Shown: positions 1 to 7,035, counted from the first letter of the stretch. The stretch is 17,891 nucleotides of DNA from an uncultured Oscillospiraceae bacterium (GCA_900554525.1 USHL01000008.1:1-17891); one strand, 5' to 3'. Translations and numbers: made by a program. The notes: generated from the sequence alone by a model not told the origin.

Positions 1-54
1 ACCTGTGACCCTCTGCTTGTAAGGCAGATGCTCTCCCAGCTGAGCTATGCTCCC
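1..54 (-). tRNA. tRNA-Val (anticodon TAC), 3' part missing
   Basis: Read on the minus strand, the sequence starts with the acceptor strand GGGAGCA, then a D-arm (GCTC/GAGC around AGCTGGGA), then an anticodon stem TCTGC/GCAGA enclosing the loop CTTACAA. The anticodon is therefore TAC (valine). The 5' end is at 54. The window edge cuts the gene in the T-arm, so the 3' acceptor strand and any encoded CCA are not visible. It has a promoter of its own about 50 nt upstream, so it is probably transcribed independently of hslO and may lead a tRNA cluster beyond the edge. Confidence 0.95.
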
Positions 55-101
55 GCTACGCATTCCGCCCGGTTTGCATATACTCACCGGCGACAAGCAA
101 T

Positions 102-130
102 ATATTATCATAAGACATGTGTTTTGTCAA
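102..130 (-). promoter_or_regulatory. Promoter for the tRNA-Val gene
   Basis: On the minus strand there is a perfect -35 TTGACA (130-125), a 17-nt spacer and a -10 TAATAT (107-102). Transcription would begin near 95, about 40 nt before the mature tRNA 5' end. It starts only 10 nt past the hslO stop codon. I see no clear intrinsic terminator for hslO in between. Confidence 0.75.
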
Positions 131-139
131 GCACTTTTT

Positions 140-1012
140 TCAATTTTTTATCAAATTTAAAATCCCGTTTTTGTCAAAGCGGTATTCGGCGCCGCAGAAA
201 TCACAGCGTACCGCCGTTTCGGGCGCTTCCTCTGCAAGACGGGTCAGCTCCTCGCGTCCGAGACTCTTCAGCATTTTTTTGACCCTTTCCTCCGAGCAGC
301 GGCATTTATATTCCGGATATGCTTTATAAAGCACCTCGGTTTCAAAGCCGGAAAGCACTTCTTTTACAATATCCAGTATATTACGGCCGGCGTCGAGCTG
401 TTCGGTGACAGGGCGGACTTTTTTAAGATTTTCTTCTATTTTTGAGATGGTATTCTCATCGGCGGAGGGAAGGAGCTGGATTATATATCCTCCGGCTTTT
501 TTAACGGTGAGGTCGGGATTGACCAGAACCCCGAGAGCGCAGACCGTAGGTATCTGCTCGCTTACCGCGTAATATGAGGTTATGTCCTCCGCAATCTCGC
601 CCGATACTATCGGAACAAAGCCGCTGTAAGGCTCCTTTAAGCCTAAATCCTTAATTACATATACATTGCCGTTACTGCCGACAGCGCCGGAAACATCAAG
701 CTTTCCGTTCGGCTTTAACGGTATTTCAACTATCGGGTTTACGGCATAGCCGCGGACATTTCCGTCGGAGTCAGCGGCGGCGGTAAGCGCTCCCGCGGGT
801 CCGTTTCCGTCGATTTTAACGGTTACGGTATCGTCCCTGCCTTTGAGCATATTGCCCATCATTGAGGCTGCGGTCAGCAGCCTGCCGAGACCCGCGGTAA
901 CTACCGCAGAGGTTTTATGGAGCTGCTCCGCGCGCGATACTATATCCGTACTGTCTATTGCAGACGCCATAACGGCGCCGTCGCTTGTTATACATCTGAT
1001 AAGCTCAGCCAT
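140..1012 (-). CDS. hslO: Hsp33 redox-regulated chaperone
   Basis: Hsp33 is a cytosolic holdase activated by oxidation: when its zinc-bound cysteines form disulfides it binds unfolding proteins. The product from this start has 290 residues, the usual family length. The four zinc cysteines are present in the canonical arrangement near the C-terminus: CRC at residues 237-239 and CDFC at 270-273. The N-terminal domain starts MAELIRCITSDGAVMA. I chose the ATG at 1012 over one nine codons upstream (1039) because AGGAA lies about 8 nt before it and family members begin at this residue. The start overlaps the stop of the upstream methyltransferase by 8 nt (ATGGCTGA), so the two are probably translationally coupled. 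It is the last gene of a three-gene minus-strand operon. Confidence 0.95.
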   Translation of the reverse strand: MAELIRCITSDGAVMASAIDSTDIVSRAEQLHKTSAVVTAGLGRLLTAASMMGNMLKGRDDTVTVKIDGNGPAGALTAAADSDGNVRGYAVNPIVEIPLKPNGKLDVSGAVGSNGNVYVIKDLGLKEPYSGFVPIVSGEIAEDITSYYAVSEQIPTVCALGVLVNPDLTVKKAGGYIIQLLPSADENTISKIEENLKKVRPVTEQLDAGRNILDIVKEVLSGFETEVLYKAYPEYKCRCSEERVKKMLKSLGREELTRLAEEAPETAVRCDFCGAEYRFDKNGILNLIKN

Positions 1013-1763
1013 TTTTATTTCCTGCTTTTCTTGTAACATAAACTGCCCGTTCCGTATCGGGGGATAGAGGTTTTTCGGTCATATCCGCGTATACCGCGAC
1101 GGTTTTAAGTCCGGCCGACGATATTGCGTTTTCCAGTTCCTCAGAGGTGTATGCGCGTTCACTGAATTCTTCTCCGCTGCGTAAATATACGCCGTTTTCC
1201 TCGGTGAAAAAATCAAGCGTGATATCGGTTATCAGCGTGTTGCGGTCTGTCTCGTTCTGCCAGACGCAGTAGACGCCCTCCTCCTCTATAACAAATGTAT
1301 TATCTGCAAGTATGCTTTTATGCTTGAAAACCGTGTTTACATCAAAAATAAACAGTCTGTCTTCCTCAAGAAAGAGGGAGATTCGGTTTATCGCGGCGCA
1401 CAGCTTTTTATAATCGGTTATATGGTTCAGACTGTCAAGAGAGCATATCGCGCCGTCTACCGTGCCGTAAAGGTCGAGCTCCTCCGCCTTCTGGCAGAGA
1501 AAAAGGATATCTGTGCCGCGTTCGGCGGAGTTCCGCCTTGCCTCGGCAAGCATCTCCTCCGACATATCGACGCCTATGACCTCTGCGCCCATTTCGGCAA
1601 ATTCATTGGAAAAGCCGCCGGTACCGCAGGCGACGTCAAGCAAAAGCTCAGGCATACGGTCGTGCTTTCTGAAAAGCCCCGCTAAATAAGCGGCACGCCT
1701 TTTGTAATCCGCGTCGCGCATAAGACGGTCGTAAACCGCCGCAAATTCGCTGTATTCACTCAT
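1005..1763 (-). CDS. Class I SAM-dependent methyltransferase
   Basis: This 252-residue protein has a Rossmann-type methyltransferase fold. Motif I is LLDVACGTGGF (about residues 40-51), followed by the acidic strand end VIGVDMS that would bind the ribose of S-adenosylmethionine, and a later ICSLDSLNHI stretch typical of motif IV. The N-terminus (YSEFAAVYDRLM) matches the group of small cytosolic methyltransferases often annotated as YqeM-like, whose substrate is unknown. Neither substrate nor reaction can be read from the sequence. It overlaps the gene before it (1756-1763, ATGAGTGA) and the gene after it (1005-1012) by 8 nt each, so it sits in a tightly coupled operon between a YerC-type regulator and hslO. 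GGAAAG precedes the start. Confidence 0.85.
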   Translation of the reverse strand: MSEYSEFAAVYDRLMRDADYKRRAAYLAGLFRKHDRMPELLLDVACGTGGFSNEFAEMGAEVIGVDMSEEMLAEARRNSAERGTDILFLCQKAEELDLYGTVDGAICSLDSLNHITDYKKLCAAINRISLFLEEDRLFIFDVNTVFKHKSILADNTFVIEEEGVYCVWQNETDRNTLITDITLDFFTEENGVYLRSGEEFSERAYTSEELENAISSAGLKTVAVYADMTEKPLSPDTERAVYVTRKAGNKNG

Positions 1764-2034
1764 TTTTGCTTTCCAGTCTCGAAAACACCATATTATATCC
1801 GTCGTTTATCGAGCGGTTCACACGGCTGATGGTGGCCGTACTGGCGCCGGTGGCCTCGACTATTTCACTGTAAACTGCTTTGTTGTACAGCATTTTGGCT
1901 ACGGCAAAACGCTGTGATATAGCCTGTATTTCTTTGGGGGTGCAGGCGTCGCTGAAAAATTTTTTACATTCCTCTTTATTTTTCAGAGTAAGTATCGCTT
2001 CGAAAAACTGGTCGGTTGCAGAAGGCTTTTCCAT
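1756..2034 (-). CDS. YerC/YecD-type TrpR-family DNA-binding protein
   Basis: The 92-residue protein resembles the YerC/YecD branch of the TrpR superfamily, small helical DNA-binding proteins. The helix-turn-helix is visible at about residues 54-75 (YSEIVEATGASTATISRVNR). The preceding helices contain the family's CTPKEIQAISQRFAVAKML stretch (residues 31-49). In TrpR itself this fold binds tryptophan and operator DNA. Ligand and targets of the YerC branch are not established, so I give no effector. It is the first gene of the operon leading to the methyltransferase and hslO. Its own promoter has a dyad at the predicted transcription start, so autoregulation is plausible (inference). AGAGG lies before the start codon. 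Confidence 0.88.
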   Translation of the reverse strand: MEKPSATDQFFEAILTLKNKEECKKFFSDACTPKEIQAISQRFAVAKMLYNKAVYSEIVEATGASTATISRVNRSINDGYNMVFSRLESKNE

Positions 2035-2056
2035 TTTAAAGCGCCTCTTTTCTGTG

Positions 2057-2070
2057 ATTTTTACAAAAAT
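2057..2070. promoter_or_regulatory. AT-rich dyad at the yerC-operon transcription start (candidate operator)
   Basis: ATTTTT-AC-AAAAAT is a perfect 6+6 inverted repeat around a 2-nt centre. It abuts the -10 (2071-2076) of the minus-strand promoter and is centred at about +1. Its position suits a repressor, possibly the TrpR-like product itself. The half-sites are low-complexity, so a chance match in AT-rich DNA is quite possible. Confidence 0.35.
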
Positions 2071-2099
2071 ATTTTAACACAGTAAATCGCTAAAGTCAA
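2071..2099 (-). promoter_or_regulatory. Promoter of the yerC-methyltransferase-hslO operon
   Basis: Minus strand: -35 TTGACT (2099-2094), 17-nt spacer, -10 TAAAAT (2076-2071), preceded by TGT, which makes it an extended -10. It lies back to back with the plus-strand sbcD promoter, the two -35 boxes being only 12 bp apart. Confidence 0.7.
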
Positions 2100-2111
2100 A
2101 TAAAATATAGC

Positions 2112-2140
2112 TTGAATAAAAAGTCGAAAAATGTTAGAAT
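2112..2140 (+). promoter_or_regulatory. Promoter of the sbcD-like/sbcC-like operon
   Basis: -35 TTGAAT (2112-2117), 17-nt spacer, -10 TAGAAT (2135-2140) with an extended TGT just before it. The leader to the start codon at 2164 is short and contains the AAGGAG ribosome binding site. Confidence 0.7.
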
Positions 2141-2163
2141 TTAAAGCATAAGGAGTTGGGTTT

Positions 2164-3297
2164 ATGAATTCGGTTAAAATCCTCCACTGTGCGGATATAC
2201 ATATAGGGGCTTCGGAAAGCTTTCTGGGTGAAAGGGCGTCCGCCAGACGCTATGAGACCCTTGCGGCCTTTGAACGGACGGTCGATGCCGCGGCCGAAAG
2301 GGGAGCGGCATTGCTTTTGATAGCCGGCGATCTTTTTGATTCCAATACTGTTGAAGAAAGCCTTATAAGACCTGTTTTTGAAAAAATAGCCTCACTGCCG
2401 AATCTGAGGGTGATTTATGCGGCGGGGAACCATGATCCGCTCAACAGCAATTCGCCTTTTTGTAAATATGATTTGCCGGAGAATCTCGATGTTCTCGGCA
2501 CCGAGGACGACTGCAGGACCTTTGAAGCGCTTGGTGTCAGAGTATACGGCCGTTCTTTTGAAAGCGTTTACTGCAGGGGGGAAGAGGCGTTTTCGCTTGT
2601 TCCGCCGAAAGATGACTTTATAAATATAATGGTGCTTCACGGCGAGCTGAGGGGAGATCTTAATTCCGGCTACAATCCTGTGACGCGAGGCTTTATCGAA
2701 CGGTGCGGGATGGATTATATCGCTCTCGGGCATATACATAAATACAGTGATATAGGAAAAATCGGCAGCACCTCTTTCGCTTACAGCGGATGTCCCGAGG
2801 GTCAGGGCTTTGACGAAACCGGCGAAAAGGGCGTCATTTTCGGTGAAATCTCTAAGGGCGGCAGTAATTTGGAATTTATACCGACGGCGCGGAGGATGCA
2901 TATTGAAGAGAATGTCGATGTTTCGGGGCTGAACGGCACGGCGGAAATATACGAAATAGCCGTGTCCGCCTTAAAAGAAAAGTACGGGGACGGCTTCGGT
3001 GAAAATCTGTATAAGCTGGTACTTACGGGTACGCCCGGCGCGGAGGATGCCGTCAATACGGCCGAGCTTTCGGTAAGGCTTTCGGCGGTGACTTATTATG
3101 CAAAGGTTATCGACCGCACCGAGCCGGTATTCGACAGTGACATGCTTGAAAAAGAGGTTTCACTTAAAGGGCTTTTTTATAAGACCATGAAAAAAAGGAT
3201 AGACTGCGCTGCGGAGAATGAAAAAGAGATGCTGGAAAACGCTTTGAAATTAGGGCTTCGCGCGTTCGCGGGGGAGGTGTCCTGCAATGAGGATTAA
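2164..3297 (+). CDS. SbcD/YhaO-like DNA repair metallo-nuclease subunit
   Basis: The 377-residue protein has the Mre11/SbcD calcineurin-like phosphoesterase motifs in order: DIH at 11-13, GDLFD around 57, GNHD near 88, LHGE near 158 and GHIH near 189. These are the usual ligands of the two manganese ions that cut DNA ends. A C-terminal region of about 130 residues follows, as in bacterial YhaO-type proteins. It overlaps the next gene, an SbcC-like ATPase, by 11 nt, as expected for the two subunits of one nuclease-ATPase complex that handles broken or hairpin DNA ends. The partner is of the membrane-hairpin YhaN type, so YhaO is the better family name than classical SbcD. ATG at 2164 follows AAGGAG. 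Confidence 0.9.
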   Translation: MNSVKILHCADIHIGASESFLGERASARRYETLAAFERTVDAAAERGAALLLIAGDLFDSNTVEESLIRPVFEKIASLPNLRVIYAAGNHDPLNSNSPFCKYDLPENLDVLGTEDDCRTFEALGVRVYGRSFESVYCRGEEAFSLVPPKDDFINIMVLHGELRGDLNSGYNPVTRGFIERCGMDYIALGHIHKYSDIGKIGSTSFAYSGCPEGQGFDETGEKGVIFGEISKGGSNLEFIPTARRMHIEENVDVSGLNGTAEIYEIAVSALKEKYGDGFGENLYKLVLTGTPGAEDAVNTAELSVRLSAVTYYAKVIDRTEPVFDSDMLEKEVSLKGLFYKTMKKRIDCAAENEKEMLENALKLGLRAFAGEVSCNED

Positions 3298-5632
3298 AAC
3301 GGTAAATATTTATGCTTTCGGAGGTATAAAAAACAAAAGCTTTTCATTTGAAGACGGATTCAATGTGATCTTCGGGGAGAACGAAAACGGAAAGAGCACC
3401 GTGATGGCGTTTATAAAAATGATGTTTTACGGCACGGGCGGAAAAAGGGCTTCCTCCGTTTTGAAAAATCCACGGAAAAAATACAAGCCTTGGGACGGCT
3501 CGGCTATGGCGGGGAGCATCGAGTTTGAGCACAGCGGCAAAAATTACCGGCTTGAACGCAGATTCGGCGATTCCGACCGTACCGACGAGGTTTTTATAAC
3601 CGACGGATTCGGCAGCCGTAGGTCCGTAAGGAGCGATATCGGCTGTGAATTTTTCGGATTGTCGGCAGCGGCATTTGAGCGCAGTGTGTTCATAGGGCAG
3701 CTCGGTGCGGCGGAAAAGGACTCCGAGGCTGAGGGTGAGCTTAATCAGAAGCTTTCAAATCTCTTTTTTTCGGGCGATGAAAACGTTTCTTACGAGGCTG
3801 TGAACAGCCGTCTTGAAAAAGCGAAGTATGAGCTGACTACTCCACGCAGGGTCGGTAAGCTGGATAAGAATCTGGACCGTCTTAAAGAAATCGCCGCGGA
3901 GCTGGAAAGCTCTAAAAGAGAATATGAAGAATATCTGTGCCTGAAGGATGATGCCGCACGGCTTAAGGGATATATTTCCGCAAAGCAGAAAAGGCAGGGG
4001 CAGATAAAGCCGTTGATTGACAGCGAGCAGGATATACGCAATGCCGAAAAGTATAAAAAATTTCTTGAATACAAAAAACAGCTTGATAAGCTTAATGAGA
4101 CTCTGCGGCTTTCGGACGGAACGCTTGCCGACGATAATTTTGTCCGCAGTCTGGATGTGCGCATTAAGCTTTACGAAAACAGTCTTGACGACCTTGAAAA
4201 ACAGCGGAGCGAATGTAAAAATTTAAGGGAAAAGCTTGAGCTTATTTCGGGCGGCGGTGCCTCTGCCGAAAAGGCGGCTGAGCTTGAAAACGAAATCGAA
4301 GCGCTGAAGGAAAAGCTTACCGCCGCGGAAAATCGGCTTGAAATGCTTAAAGCTCAGCGCCTGTCGCTTGAAAGCGGTGCGGCGGAGGCTCCCCGCAGAA
4401 AAATAAATCCGTTGTTCATAACGCTTGCGGCGGTTGCGATGGTTGCGGCTGCGGTGCTGTTCGCGTCGTCGTTAAGTCTCGGCGGTGCGGCGGGAACGGC
4501 TGCCGCAGCAGTGCTGTTTACAGTACTGGTGTTTATAATCCGCCCGGTGGATAAGCGTGCGGCGGAGGAACAGAGGGCGCGCCTCGGAAACGCCCGTACC
4601 GCAGAACGGCAGGCCGAAGCACAGACGAATGAACTGAGACGGGAGATTGCCGATAAGAGCGGGCGGTTGGGAGAAATCAAAGCGGTACTTGAAAGCAGTG
4701 CGGAAAATACCGAACGCCTGAAGGCTGAACTTGAAAACGGTGAAATTCTGTCGGCTGAGCTGGAGAAAAAATCGGAAAAATACAAATCGGATATTTTTAC
4801 TTTTTTTGCAAAGTACAAGGAGTCGGCCGGTTATGAGGAAATAAAGAACCTCAGAGAAGAAATAAAACAAAGAGCGGAAGAACAAAAAGAGCTTAAAAAG
4901 GACATAAACCGTATCCTTAACGATATAGGAAATATCACTTGCGAGGATGCGGCCGAAAAGCTCGGAAACAGCGTGTTTTCTGCGTTTCAGGGCACCGATT
5001 TCACCGCTGTAAAAAAGGAATATGATGCCCTTTTAACGGATATATCCGAAAAAAAAGCGGCTCTCGCGCGCATAGATGAACAGCTGAAAAGCTATTTACG
5101 AAGGGAGAAAAATCCGGAATCACTGAAGGCCGAGCTGCGGGAATTAAAGGCGAAAACCGCCGTCGAAGAGGACTTCTGCAAAGCGGCGGATATAGCCAAA
5201 GAAGTGCTGGCGGAAAGCTATGAGGAGCTGCGCGGAAGCTACAGTGCGGCGCTCGAGAAGAAGGCGGAAGCCGTTTTCGGCGGGATAACAGCCGGAAGAT
5301 ACGGCGGAATGAAAATCTCCAACAGCTTTGATATCAGCGTAGAGCCGGTGGGCGAGGGCATTGGGCGTGAGCTGGAATATTTAAGCAGCGGCACTGTCGA
5401 TCAGGCTTATCTGAGCCTCAGGCTGGCGCTGACTGATATGATCTCGGATTCGGCCGAAAGGCTTCCCGTCTTCCTTGACGATGCACTTACCCAATATGAC
5501 GACCGGCGTTTGGAGACGGCAGTAGAATTTTTAAAGCAGTATGCCGAAAACCGGCAGATAATACTGTTTACCTGTCACCGGGCGGCGGTGTCTGCCGCGC
5601 AGGCTGCGGGAGCACACAAAACAGAATTTTAA
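3287..5632 (+). CDS. SbcC/YhaN-like SMC-type ATPase with a central membrane hairpin
   Basis: This 781-residue ABC/SMC-type ATPase should pair with the nuclease encoded just before it. It has Walker A GENENGKST (30-38), long charged heptad-like helices (about 170-370 and 425-650) that should form a coiled coil, the ABC signature LSSGTVDQ (near 700) and Walker B VFLDDALTQYD (near 730). Classical SbcC/Rad50 carries a CXXC zinc hook at the coiled-coil tip. There is none here. Instead residues about 374-418 form two hydrophobic segments separated by a glycine-rich turn, which looks like a membrane hairpin, as in Bacillus YhaN. The complex may therefore be membrane-tethered (inference). The start ATGAGGATT lies inside the end of the upstream gene and implies translational coupling. 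I see no strong terminator after the stop codon. Confidence 0.88.
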   Translation: MRIKTVNIYAFGGIKNKSFSFEDGFNVIFGENENGKSTVMAFIKMMFYGTGGKRASSVLKNPRKKYKPWDGSAMAGSIEFEHSGKNYRLERRFGDSDRTDEVFITDGFGSRRSVRSDIGCEFFGLSAAAFERSVFIGQLGAAEKDSEAEGELNQKLSNLFFSGDENVSYEAVNSRLEKAKYELTTPRRVGKLDKNLDRLKEIAAELESSKREYEEYLCLKDDAARLKGYISAKQKRQGQIKPLIDSEQDIRNAEKYKKFLEYKKQLDKLNETLRLSDGTLADDNFVRSLDVRIKLYENSLDDLEKQRSECKNLREKLELISGGGASAEKAAELENEIEALKEKLTAAENRLEMLKAQRLSLESGAAEAPRRKINPLFITLAAVAMVAAAVLFASSLSLGGAAGTAAAAVLFTVLVFIIRPVDKRAAEEQRARLGNARTAERQAEAQTNELRREIADKSGRLGEIKAVLESSAENTERLKAELENGEILSAELEKKSEKYKSDIFTFFAKYKESAGYEEIKNLREEIKQRAEEQKELKKDINRILNDIGNITCEDAAEKLGNSVFSAFQGTDFTAVKKEYDALLTDISEKKAALARIDEQLKSYLRREKNPESLKAELRELKAKTAVEEDFCKAADIAKEVLAESYEELRGSYSAALEKKAEAVFGGITAGRYGGMKISNSFDISVEPVGEGIGRELEYLSSGTVDQAYLSLRLALTDMISDSAERLPVFLDDALTQYDDRRLETAVEFLKQYAENRQIILFTCHRAAVSAAQAAGAHKTEF

Positions 5633-5680
5633 AAAATGGTTTGAAAAAACGGAGATTGATTTAAAGAACCGAAAGATGAT

Positions 5681-5697
5681 CCGGGTTAAAAAACCGG
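5681..5697 (+). other. Weak hairpin after the sbcC-like gene
   Basis: CCGG-G-TT and AA-A-CCGG can pair around an AAA loop, with one G-A mismatch. No T-run follows, so it is at best a poor terminator or an RNA 3'-end stabiliser. It is the only structure I see just after the ATPase gene. The rest of 5633-5816 is AT-rich and non-coding, containing a perfect 12-bp palindrome (5709-5720) and a dyad at 5761-5776. Confidence 0.3.
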
Positions 5698-5816
5698 AAA
5701 TTTGAAAATTATAATTATAAAATCGGGTCAGCCGAAATGCCAATGCCACCACATAGGGAAGTGATTTGAAATTCACAAGAGATAGAGGATACTGCATCAA
5801 GGAGCAATAATAACGC

Positions 5817-5846
5817 TTGGTATCCACATCATATTTGATGTATAAA
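5817..5846 (+). promoter_or_regulatory. Promoter of the acetyltransferase gene with a dyad in the spacer
   Basis: -35-like TTGGTA (5817-5822), 18-nt spacer and -10 TATAAA (5841-5846), predicting a start near 5853. The spacer contains ACATCA-TATT-TGATGT (5826-5841), a perfect 6+6 dyad that would place a bound repressor directly on the promoter. Confidence 0.55.
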
Positions 5847-5879
5847 TACAAATTAAGTGTATAGAAAGGGTGATGCCAT

Positions 5880-5918
5880 ATGAAAATGAATCGTGTATGG
5901 AGGGTTCACGTTTTCTAA
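5880..5918 (+). CDS. Putative 12-residue leader peptide upstream of the acetyltransferase
   Basis: ATG at 5880 opens a 12-codon frame, MKMNRVWRVHVF, ending TAA at 5916-5918. A good ribosome binding site (AAAGGGTG, about 5866-5873) lies 6-7 nt upstream and the predicted transcription start is about 27 nt before the ATG, so it is the first start codon on the transcript. Codons 6-9 make up the left arm of an 11-bp hairpin and the stop codon enters the right arm, so translation of the ORF must melt the hairpin. This is the usual layout of leader peptides that control drug-resistance genes by ribosome stalling. I do not recognise this peptide as a known one. It has R-V-W-R but not the classic R/K-X-R/K macrolide arrest motif in consecutive positions. 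Confidence 0.55.
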   Translation: MKMNRVWRVHVF

Positions 5919-5927
5919 CCCTCCGTA
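5896..5927 (+). promoter_or_regulatory. Attenuator-like hairpin between leader ORF and acetyltransferase
   Basis: TATGGAGGGTT (5896-5906) pairs with AACCCTCCGTA (5917-5927) across a 10-nt loop: 11 bp, one of them G-U. No T-run follows, so it is unlikely to terminate transcription. The right-arm CCTCC (5920-5924) is also perfectly complementary to the acetyltransferase ribosome binding site GGAGG (5937-5941). Two mutually exclusive folds are thus possible, one leaving that site open and one covering it. Confidence 0.6.
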
Positions 5928-5948
5928 TAAAACTTTGGAGGAAATATG

Positions 5949-6929
5949 ATGGAAAAACAAATCAAGTATGTCCAGCTCTCTGCGGATAATGCAGAAAATT
6001 GTAAGGTGTTTGAGTCGCTGATGTATGAATATATTGATGAGATGAATGAGCATAGCGAACGCCCACTACCGAAAGAGTTTCAGCAGAAATGGATCAACAG
6101 TATCATTGCCATGCAAGGACCGACAGATCGCCATTTAGAATTGTGCTATGTCGGAGAAATGCCGATTGGTTTCCTTTACGGAAAAATCGACCATGAAAAT
6201 CACAAGGGTTTTATTAGACCCGGATACGGATATATTATGGAGTTTTATGTAAGGCCGGACCATCGTCGCAAAGGTTACGGCAAGATGATGTTTAAGCGTT
6301 TGGAGCGATTGTTCCACATTGACGGTGCTGAGATGATGTACTTAACTGCCGATCCTGTTACCGGAAAACCGTTCTGGGAGGCAATGGGGTTTAATAATGT
6401 CAATGAAAAATCGCCAGAGAATCAACTGTATATTTATGAGAAAGCCATTTCGCCCATTGGATTAGAATGTGGGGTGCTCAAACCTTTAACCAAAGAAACA
6501 GTCGCAGAAATAGCTCGCTGGGAATATGAAAAGCCATATGATGCTTATGACTTCACCAATCATCAAAATGGATATCTTTTGGATGATTCCACATGGGGAA
6601 CAGAACAGTTTTGTTTAGTCGATGGAGAAACAATTTTGGGACAAGTGGCCTGCCAGCTTGATGGTACAGATTTATGGGTTGGTTGGTCAATGGCTCCGCA
6701 ACTATGCGGGCAGGGAAACGGGGCTGCATTCGTGGATCGTTGTGTCAGTGAACTGCGTCGTATTAAATCGTATACAGGACGGATACTGCTTCGTGTTTCC
6801 GCCCACAATTTAAGAGCAATTAAAGCATATCAGAAAGCCGGTTTTCGGTATATAGAAACCATACAGGACGAAATCGCCTATTCCGACCGCATTGAGGACT
6901 TTTGGATCATGGAATTATCTGCTCGATGA
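5949..6929 (+). CDS. Tandem-domain GNAT N-acetyltransferase
   Basis: The protein (326 residues from this start) holds two GNAT domains that would transfer acetyl from acetyl-CoA to an amine. Domain 1 (about 1-167) has the acyl-CoA loop RRKGYG near residue 107 preceded by MEFYVRPDH. Domain 2 (about 175-326) has QLCGQGNG near 252 and the motif B helix NLRAIKAYQKAGF near 288. Both CoA loops look intact, so both may be active. Two ATGs lie in tandem at 5946 and 5949; I prefer 5949 because the GGAGG at 5937-5941 is 7 nt from it and only 4 nt from the first. The gene is visibly poorer in G+C than its neighbours, has its own promoter and leader, and ends at a terminator, all consistent with horizontal acquisition. 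The substrate is unknown; an antibiotic is one possibility suggested only by the leader. Confidence 0.85.
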   Translation: MEKQIKYVQLSADNAENCKVFESLMYEYIDEMNEHSERPLPKEFQQKWINSIIAMQGPTDRHLELCYVGEMPIGFLYGKIDHENHKGFIRPGYGYIMEFYVRPDHRRKGYGKMMFKRLERLFHIDGAEMMYLTADPVTGKPFWEAMGFNNVNEKSPENQLYIYEKAISPIGLECGVLKPLTKETVAEIARWEYEKPYDAYDFTNHQNGYLLDDSTWGTEQFCLVDGETILGQVACQLDGTDLWVGWSMAPQLCGQGNGAAFVDRCVSELRRIKSYTGRILLRVSAHNLRAIKAYQKAGFRYIETIQDEIAYSDRIEDFWIMELSAR

Positions 6930-6965
6930 ATCGAATTCCCTATTTGTCTTTTACTTTAGCAAGCA

Positions 6966-6988
6966 GGAAAACTGTACATACAGTTTCC
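6966..6988. repeat. Small inverted repeat downstream of the acetyltransferase
   Basis: GGAAAACTGT (6966-6975) and ACAGTTTCC (6980-6988) can pair with one bulged A. It lies between the acetyltransferase stop codon and the main terminator and has no T-run of its own. Its role is unknown. Confidence 0.4.
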
Positions 6989-6999
6989 AAAAATGACAA

Positions 7000-7035
7000 A
7001 AACGGTATGACACAAAAAGATGTGTCATACTGTTT
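7000..7035. terminator. Bidirectional intrinsic terminator
   Basis: AAACGGTATGACACA (7000-7014) pairs with TGTGTCATACTGTTT (7021-7035) over 15 bp with one G-U and a 6-nt loop. On the plus strand the stem runs into TTTT. On the minus strand it runs into TTTTTG. It can therefore end both the acetyltransferase transcript and the convergent symporter-phosphatase-kinase operon. Confidence 0.8.

Noticed and set aside
1013..1039. Nine-codon N-terminal extension of Hsp33
   Set aside because: No ribosome site fits ATG 1039, while AGGAA fits ATG 1012, whose product begins at the family's normal first residue.
5531..5851. Minus-strand open frame over the end of the sbcC-like gene and the gap
   Set aside because: It starts in the acetyltransferase promoter, runs into a real gene, and its translation resembles no protein family.
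5896..5927. Hairpin before the acetyltransferase as an intrinsic terminator
   Set aside because: No T-run follows the right arm (GTATAAAAC), so Rho-independent termination is unlikely.
7000..7035. Palindrome as a MITE or attachment site
   Set aside because: Single copy in the window, with T-runs on both strands between convergent genes, which is a normal bidirectional terminator.
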